From Chara braunii (taxonomy: Eukaryota > Streptophyta > Charophyceae > Charales > Characeae): 36,086 nucleotides of DNA. The notes beneath the pieces were generated by a model, which was not told where the DNA came from, ran no database searches, and worked only from the letters and a program-made list of their open reading frames with translations. The translations under genes were made by a program, and so were the position numbers. Within the stretch, counting starts at the first letter, position 1. The number at the start of each line of letters is the position of its first letter. The stretch lies in contig BFEA01000046.1 in assembly GCA_003427395.1 (NCBI GenBank), positions 4,251,257 to 4,287,342 of the forward strand. Direction: 5' to 3'. Shown in pieces: positions 30,718 to 36,086 of this stretch.

Positions 30718-31729
30718 GAGTTATGCCTAGGAGAGTCGTATGCGGGAGGTCTAGGCAGCTAGATGTAATCCAAGCGATGCACGACGGACCAGCCGTGGGA
30801 CATCGATCGTCCAAAGGGACTCTTGCAAAAATAGCGCCTCTTTACTTTTGGCTTGGCATGACAAGTATGATGGCCACGTACTGTCAGACCTGTCTAATCT
30901 GTCAGGAAAGGAGCTCTGTCTGCATCTTTGAGCCCCTTAAACCAACAAGGGTGCTAGGGCTATGACATTTGGTCCATCTCGACCTAGCAATCATGCCCGT
31001 GTCAAAAAGACAGGGAAAGGGGTACCGGATTGGATAGAGGATTTCTACTTAAGGCACCCCTTCATCAGAAGGTTCATAGCAGATAATGAAACTGAGTTCG
31101 TGAACCAGGAAGTGCTAGGTATGCTTAAGAGGATTTGTGTACCTATCAAGCTCATCGAGCCATATCACCCCTAGACTAATGCACATGTGGAAAGGGGGCA
31201 CCGATCTTTAAATAACACGATTGCGAAGCTGATAGCAGATGACCTTGGGAGCTGACCTAGGTACCTTAAGCAGGCGGTCTTCTCAAAGAACATGACTCCA
31301 AAGAGGACGATGGGGTGTCTTAGAGCGGAACTATGGTACGGAAGAGAGGTTGACTTCCTTGTGGAAGCCTTGGTACCCACCTGGAACAGGTTAGATGATG
31401 ATCCGCACATGACCACGGAAGAGTTAATTGAAGCACGATGTCAATAGGTCCTTTGAAACGAGGAGGCCATGGAGGATATTGTTAATCGAGTACTAGATAG
31501 CTGGATGAGGGACAAAGCAAGGTGGGACCTGGTCAAGAATATCCAGGAAGAGCCACTTCAGGTGGGGGAAATGGTATTGGTTAGAAACTCAGCACTGGAA
31601 AGCACGTGGTCTGGACAGTTGGGGAGGAGGTCCAAAGCCCCCTACTGGATTGCTAAGCGTGTGGGACTGAACACCTTCAAATTCGAAGATTTGAATGAAA
31701 CTGGATTGAAAGGACCCTTCCTAGGGTAG
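30718..31729 (+). pseudogene. Ty3/gypsy integrase (broken)
   Basis: The H2C2 finger is clear: AMHDG (His), VGHRS (His), then YCQTCLICQ (two Cys). The catalytic core has HLDLAIMP (first Asp, codon 30981), FIADNETEF (second Asp, codon 31082) and AHVERGHRS (Glu, codon 31190). The last two are exactly 35 residues apart, the DD35E spacing. Only ~33 codons lie between the first two Asp, less than usual, and a frame change falls there, so an internal deletion is likely. Stops at 31172 (after EPYHP), 31256 and 31445. A C-terminal part with PLQVGEMVLVRNSALEST follows, to the stop at 31727. Confidence 0.85.
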
Positions 31730-31882
31730 TAACCGGTCAGGTTTCTAAGTTGGGATCTAGTGTAACAATGGCTGTAGGAGGCCCAGGATAAGGAAACTGG
31801 GGGGCCGACAAACTGAGGATTGACGGTCGTTTTATCGGTACTATGTTTTGTCCTTTGTTTTGACTACGGCTATGGGGTTTTC

Positions 31883-31902
31883 TTTTTTGGGGGGGGAGTA
31901 AC
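31883..31902 (+). promoter_or_regulatory. Polypurine tract of the gypsy element
   Basis: TTTTTTGGGGGGGGAGTAAC lies 150 bp after the integrase stop and directly before TGTTGGGG. This is the position and composition of a plus-strand priming site before a 3' LTR. Confidence 0.65.
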
Positions 31903-32555
31903 TGTTGGGGCTGATTGACAAATGGGTGAGGGATGCCTTAGAACCGTGCACCATAATTTTTGTGGGAGTGTGACAAGATGATCACAACGGCGGTATCTGT
32001 GTGGAGGGACAATGTATCATATAGGACTAAATGAGGAGTACGGAGAGCACTCTTGGGAGGTCTCTTCTACCGAACTGGGGAGTGTGTGTATGTGGGGTTC
32101 GCTGTGTGTTTGTTTTGATATGTACACAGGATCAGGAAAAATACTCTAAAGCCCAAGAATGAAGTTCAACAATGAAATTGATAGCAATTGGATCGATAGG
32201 CCCAGCGAGAGAGAAGGAACGATACCAAGTGGGGAACATCAAACTAGAAAGAGGAAACTGTATAGAGAAGGTTAACGGAGATGCTAATTTTCAGACTAAT
32301 TGCCATGCCATTTATATGAAAACCAAAGGGTCATTTTAATCGAACTTGTCACCAATTCGTAGAGTGGAAACCACACTAACTTACTGCAAAAACAAATCAA
32401 AAGAATAAAAATAAAAAACATATAAAAGAGCAAGGCAAAAATGCATTTTCATGAAATTTTGCCAACATCTCAATTCCAAAAATTTTGAGAAAATTCAGAA
32501 ATCTTAACATAGGAAAAATTGGCACACACAAACCTTGAACCAAAACAAGAACAGG
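31903..32555 (+). repeat. Presumed 3' LTR of the gypsy element (right end not defined)
   Basis: Begins TGTTGGGGCTGATTGAC straight after the polypurine tract. No coding sequence. I found no 5' LTR copy in this window, so the length and right border are unknown; it may extend through the duplicated A-rich block to about 32.9 kb, where GGGATATAAATC (32901-32912) could be its TATA box. Confidence 0.45.
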
Positions 32556-32812
32556 CAAAAAAAAAAAAAAAAAAAAAAAACCATAAAATTTGACCCCGAA
32601 ACCCTAATTTCAGTTTTGGACTCGTTACCAGGGCTTGAAAATGGGGGTCCCCGTTAACCATTTATGGCAGAGAGTATTCCTCTTGAGCCCTTTTCACCTT
32701 CCATACNAAAAAAAAAAAAAACCATAAAATTTGACCCCGAAACCCTAATTTCAGTTTTGGCCTCGTTACCCTGGGCCTGAAAATGGGGGTTCCCGTTAAT
32801 CATTTGTGAACT
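32556..32812 (+). repeat. Imperfect ~105-bp duplication around an ambiguous base
   Basis: An A-run followed by CCATAAAATTTGACCCCGAA occurs at 32557-32665 and again at 32708-32812. The copies differ at several sites (TGGACTCG/TGGCCTCG, GGGTCCCC/GGGTTCCC). The single N of the window is at 32707, exactly where the second A-run begins. Either a true tandem duplication or two alleles/overlapping contigs joined in assembly. Confidence 0.8.
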
Positions 32813-32896
32813 GTATGTAGGGTATCTGTCCAAACAAGTACTGGGCAGAGGAGCGAGGAAGCTTGCGCGCAGAGGACCCTTGCCTATCAAAAAAGG

Positions 32897-33068
32897 GGAA
32901 GGGATATAAATCTCATTAGGGAGTGAGAGCGAGGAAGAGAGAATGAGCTTGGGAGAAAGGGATGAACGGGGAAGAGAAAGGGATTAGAGTCTCGTCGGGG
33001 AGGGGGCCACAGGCGGTAAGCAGTATGAGCAACGATGCGTTGGGAACGACGAGAGGCTATACCATCGA
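32897..33068 (+). promoter_or_regulatory. Possible TATA box and leader upstream of a decayed coding region
   Basis: GGGATATAAATCTCATTAGG at about 32901 is a good TATA-like site. Purine-rich leader sequence follows to the first ATG of the coding region at 33069. No experimental or comparative support. Confidence 0.3.
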
Positions 33069-33879
33069 ATGTCAAAAACTCATGAGAAAGAAGATAGCTC
33101 CATTAAGGAAAACAACAAAGAGGGGGACGAGGACGAGTCTCGCGAGGTCATTGATGTAAGCAGTGGGTACAAAAGGGACAAAGTAACAAAGTCAACGGAG
33201 GAAGAACAGCCGACGGTCGAAGATCCGAAGGATGAAAATTTCAAATGGATAAGAGAATTTGGGCTAACATACAACCACTGATTCAATGAATGGGCCAACA
33301 TAATGAAGCATGATTGGATGCTGGAAACTCAAAAGAAAGGTAAACTTGCGGAGCAAGTTACACCCATAACATTCTTCACTGAACAAACCCTGGTGGAAAT
33401 GCAAAAGAAGAAAAAAGAGATCGAGGCCTACGGTATAGGATGAGACGCACATACATTTCAGGCTCATCAAAACGAAATCAGGAATGGGGGTTCCGTGGAA
33501 GCAAGAAGGTATAGTAACAGTATTACGAAGTTTGAAAATGGATTGGACTATAGTCTTGCTACTGTGTAAAATCTAGAAAGGTCGCATCCAGACTGTGCCT
33601 CTTTTCTTTGGGGAAAATGGACTAAGGAATGGGTAGGTAGCTGCTACTTCGCAAGAGTATTTACTTCCTTCAGACAACGTGGTAAGGAGCAATACAGGGC
33701 CGTGGGCACAAGTTGAGAATCATGAGTGGACAATTTCTTTTGAGGAAAATGGGAGGAAGGGAAGGTTGAAAATTATTGCAAACGTCCTTTTGTACAAAAA
33801 ACATGTTAGCCCTCGTTCAGTTGATTCGTGGCATGAAATTCCAAGAGAGGTTAAGGGACCTATGGGTAAAGAGGCATGA
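33069..33879 (+). pseudogene. Unrecognised coding region, broken
   Basis: From ATG 33069 the frame is acidic and Lys-rich (SKTHEKEDSSIKENNKEGDE), with a TGA at 33279. It continues as FNEWANIMKHDWMLETQKKG and FTEQTLVEMQKKKKEIEA to further stops at 33441 and 33567. A second frame, closed at 33877, reads GPWAQVENHEWTISFEENGR and KGRLKIIANVLLYKKHVSPR. The sequence looks genuinely protein-coding (paired aromatic and hydrophobic strands) but I cannot name the family. Could be the first ORF of another retroelement or a host pseudogene. Confidence 0.45.
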
Positions 33880-34905
33880 GAACCCCTCTTCCCTAGGAGC
33901 ATAATCCAACTAAGTCGTGAATGAGTCTGAAAATAGCAAGAAGCTTGAGAGGTTAGAAAGAGTGAAAATAGAAAGTGTGTTCATGTCCTTCGCTATGGTT
34001 GAACGGCTGGGTGGGGTAGTGTTGCTTGAGGTTGCAAGCCTCAACTTGAGCACTAAACGCTAAGTCAGGTGTATAAAAGATATTAGGGCTACGACATACA
34101 TTGTCAATATGTGGATGGGAAAGAAAAAAAAACGCGTACAAAACGCACGTAAGATGGTCACTTCCTAACCCCAAAGACGAGGATGGGATCCGTTGTCGGA
34201 CGGCCACAGACCGATCGGTCACCCGACATCCAAGGGATCCGTCCCTCGGCCAAGCGTCCGGTTAGGATTTGGCGGGTACTCGTGTCGAAACCCCCGGGGA
34301 AAACTAGGGGTCGCCAGAGGAACCCTAAAATCCCCTGCATTGACCTCGAAAACTAACCTTTGAAATAAACAAAATGAACAGTTGAGTCTGCCGCGCCTGA
34401 CACTTTTCTTTTTGGTATGTTCCGAGGTTGTTTTCAAAGTGGCCGGCGACGGAACGAGGATATGGTAGTAGGCCTTGGTGGGGCCCTTTTACGTTGGATA
34501 ATAAATAGGAAAGTAAGGCCTCAAATTTTCATTAAATCTAGTAAAGAAATAAAAAATTGGTAAAAGAATTAAAAATGATAAAAAAGAGAAAGAAACAAAT
34601 TATTATTTTATTATTTAACAAAATTATATCAGATTCTTCTTTTGATGAATTTCGACTGAAAATTATTTATTTGTTCTCCTTCACCGATCGAAACGGATTT
34701 TCGTTACTTATAATTCCTCGTTGGATTTTGTCCGATTTCTCTTATTATTACGCTCGCTTTATCCCGATTTCATTGAGTAAGCGGGACCGTTTTTTGGGCT
34801 AGGGCAACATGATCGGTTTGGTGTTGTTTCTGGTTCTACTCTTGTGTGGGCTACGCGATTTTATCATTTTGGTGAGGACACTGGTTTGGAACGAGCACAG
34901 CACAT
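33880..34905. other. Unassigned sequence, AT-rich in the right half
   Basis: 34150-34340 is GC-rich with AAACCCCCGGGGAAAACTAG. 34500-34800 is AT-rich, with an 81-codon frame (34557-34802) rich in Ile, Phe and Lys that has no recognisable motif. Confidence 0.4.
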
Positions 34906-35375
34906 TGTCGAGCGCATCGGTCCGGCACCGGACGGGGCAGCACGGGACCCTCCCGACCTCGTCACGCAGGAGTTGGACTATATCCTCGTCGCAAATTATA
35001 CATAGAGTTTCTACAAGCCGCTCCGACCGAGTGCGCCAGCCATACCTCTCACGAGCCCCTACGACAGGATAAGGCCTACACGAGGCACGATTTTCCCCGC
35101 CGAGCTACCAGTCCACAGTACGAAAGCTGATCAGTTGCAATCGCAGAGGTGGACCAGCCGAGGGCGTTTCTCGTTCGCTGTAGCATAGGGGGTACGCGTT
35201 GTATTACGCCTCTATCGAACCCGCGCGCGAACCGGCATCTTGGGGTGGCTGAGGTACCAAGCGCGACTCGTCGCCGGTCGACTAGGACGCTTCCCACACA
35301 CCACGCGCACACCAATCTAACAAACACAAAAATAAAACACACACACACACATCAAACAACGCTACAACACTCCTA
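34906..35375 (+). repeat. Dispersed ~0.5-kb repeat, copy 2
   Basis: Same-orientation relative of 22515-23023, from TGTCGAGCGCATCGGTCC to ACAACACTCCTA. The copies differ mainly in a central segment (22690-22760 against 35085-35130), where copy 1 has an inverted CACCTCC/GGAGGTG motif that copy 2 lacks. Flanks differ beyond the stated ends. A solo LTR is the simplest reading. Confidence 0.75.
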
Positions 35376-35414
35376 CCTTCTTACCCCGAAACAAACGTAC
35401 GTACGACGTACGGT

Positions 35415-35521
35415 GTACGTTGTATTCGAATACAACGTACGTACGTTATGCAACGAATTTTAGGGCACAACTTTACCACAATGGCCTTTCGCGGGGTACG
35501 CTGTATTCGAATACAACGTAC
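35415..35521. repeat. 26-bp perfect palindrome and a near-identical second copy
   Basis: Arms GTACGTTGTATTC (35415-35427) and GAATACAACGTAC (35428-35440) meet without spacer at TTCGAA. The second palindrome (35496-35521) has one mismatch. Each is followed by GTACGTTAT. ACGTACGT runs also occur at about 35397, 35822 and 35896. Confidence 0.9.
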
Positions 35522-35986
35522 GTACGTTATATTCAAATTTTGATTTACGAGAGGGTGGCCCTGCCCCCTGGAATATATGCAGGGGAAAAAAAAAAAAAAC
35601 CCACCAACAAAAGCCCTATACCCGTATCCAGTTCGCCCCTGAAATAGGCACGTCACAGAAGGGGGCTCGCTCCACCACTCACCACATGCATTGAAAACAA
35701 ATTTTGGTCGTGAATCTTTCCATCTATTAGGTGAAGTTTCATTATTGTGAGAGGCGGAAGGCCCAGACCACCCGACATAGGCTCAGAAGGCATTTTTGCA
35801 CCGAAAGAAAAAAAAGAAGGAACGTACATACGTTTTCTTGGAATCGGGGAAGTGGTTTCTTGGAGTCGGGGAAGTGGAGCTCGACCTCCAAGAAGAACGT
35901 ACGTACGTCTTCTTGCTTGACACTGCCTCTTCACTATCGCGTGCGGGAGAGATAGAGAGAGTGCTCAGCGTAGCGGTCGTGTTCTT

Positions 35987-35990
<4 letters not shown>
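35522..35990. other. Unassigned, with short internal repeats
   Basis: An A-run at 35586. TTCTTGGA(A/G)TCGGGGAAGTGG is repeated at about 35837 and 35859, flanked by inverted CTTGGA/TCCAAG and ACGTAC words at about 35822 and 35895. Short frames only. Confidence 0.4.
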
Positions 35991-36032
<42 letters not shown>

Positions 36033-36042
36033 GGAATTCGCG

Positions 36043-36084
<42 letters not shown>

Positions 36085-36086
36085 GG
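35991..36086. repeat. Duplicated (GA)n microsatellite at the right edge
   Basis: GA tracts at 35991-36028 and 36045-36080. Each ends in AGAGAGTACAGG, and GAATTCGCGCC lies between them. The window stops exactly at the end of the second TACAGG. Confidence 0.9.

Overview
This is a gene-poor, transposon-rich piece of a eukaryotic nuclear genome. I see no intact host gene. The large microsatellites, the nested and decayed retroelements, a Ty3/gypsy polyprotein of a type I associate with charophyte algae, and a Penelope-like retroelement (PLE) with an N-terminal GIY-YIG nuclease all fit a streptophyte green alga, most likely a Chara-like charophyte. That organism call rests on memory of similar proteins, not on a search.

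Layout. 1-815 is a 54-bp satellite, followed by a (TC)n(GC)n microsatellite and 1.5 kb of unassigned sequence. 2552-8343 is a PLE flanked by two direct ~0.92-kb pseudo-LTRs. Each pseudo-LTR carries a complete type I hammerhead ribozyme motif. Between them lie a decayed ORF1 (CCHC knuckle, coiled coil, SAP-like end) and a frame with a recognisable GIY-YIG endonuclease; a full reverse transcriptase is missing. About 8.7-13.4 kb holds four (perhaps five) head-to-tail, strongly diverged copies of a ~260-residue protein module that I do not recognise. 14.4-31.9 kb is one decayed Ty3/gypsy element on the plus strand (gag, CCHC, protease, reverse transcriptase, RNase H, integrase, polypurine tract, presumed 3' LTR).

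The gypsy element is a host for later insertions. A 474-bp Mutator-like foldback MITE lies at 14838-15311. A 2.15-kb insertion at 16220-18372 carries an ORF1 related to that of the PLE and has a 12-bp target duplication. An 8.2-kb composite block at 22515-30715 splits the integrase zinc-finger region and is flanked by a ~37-bp duplication. That block contains a ~0.5-kb repeat (second copy at 34906-35375), a second copy of the MITE with a perfect 9-bp target duplication, a five-unit ~125-bp repeat array, an unusual array of about ten short hairpins with compensatory stem changes (25.57-26.47 kb), several kb of unassigned sequence and a tRNA-derived SINE-like head.

Downstream of the gypsy element are an imperfect ~105-bp duplication around an N (possible assembly join), a decayed coding region at 33.07-33.88 kb, unassigned AT-rich sequence, a 26-bp perfect palindrome with a near copy, and GA microsatellites at the right edge.

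The elements do not form a working pathway. The window is a record of successive insertions: gypsy first, then the ORF1 element, a MITE and the 8.2-kb block inside it, with another MITE inside that block. The items I consider least explained are the tandem 260-residue modules, the covarying hairpin array, and the long duplication flanking the 8.2-kb block.
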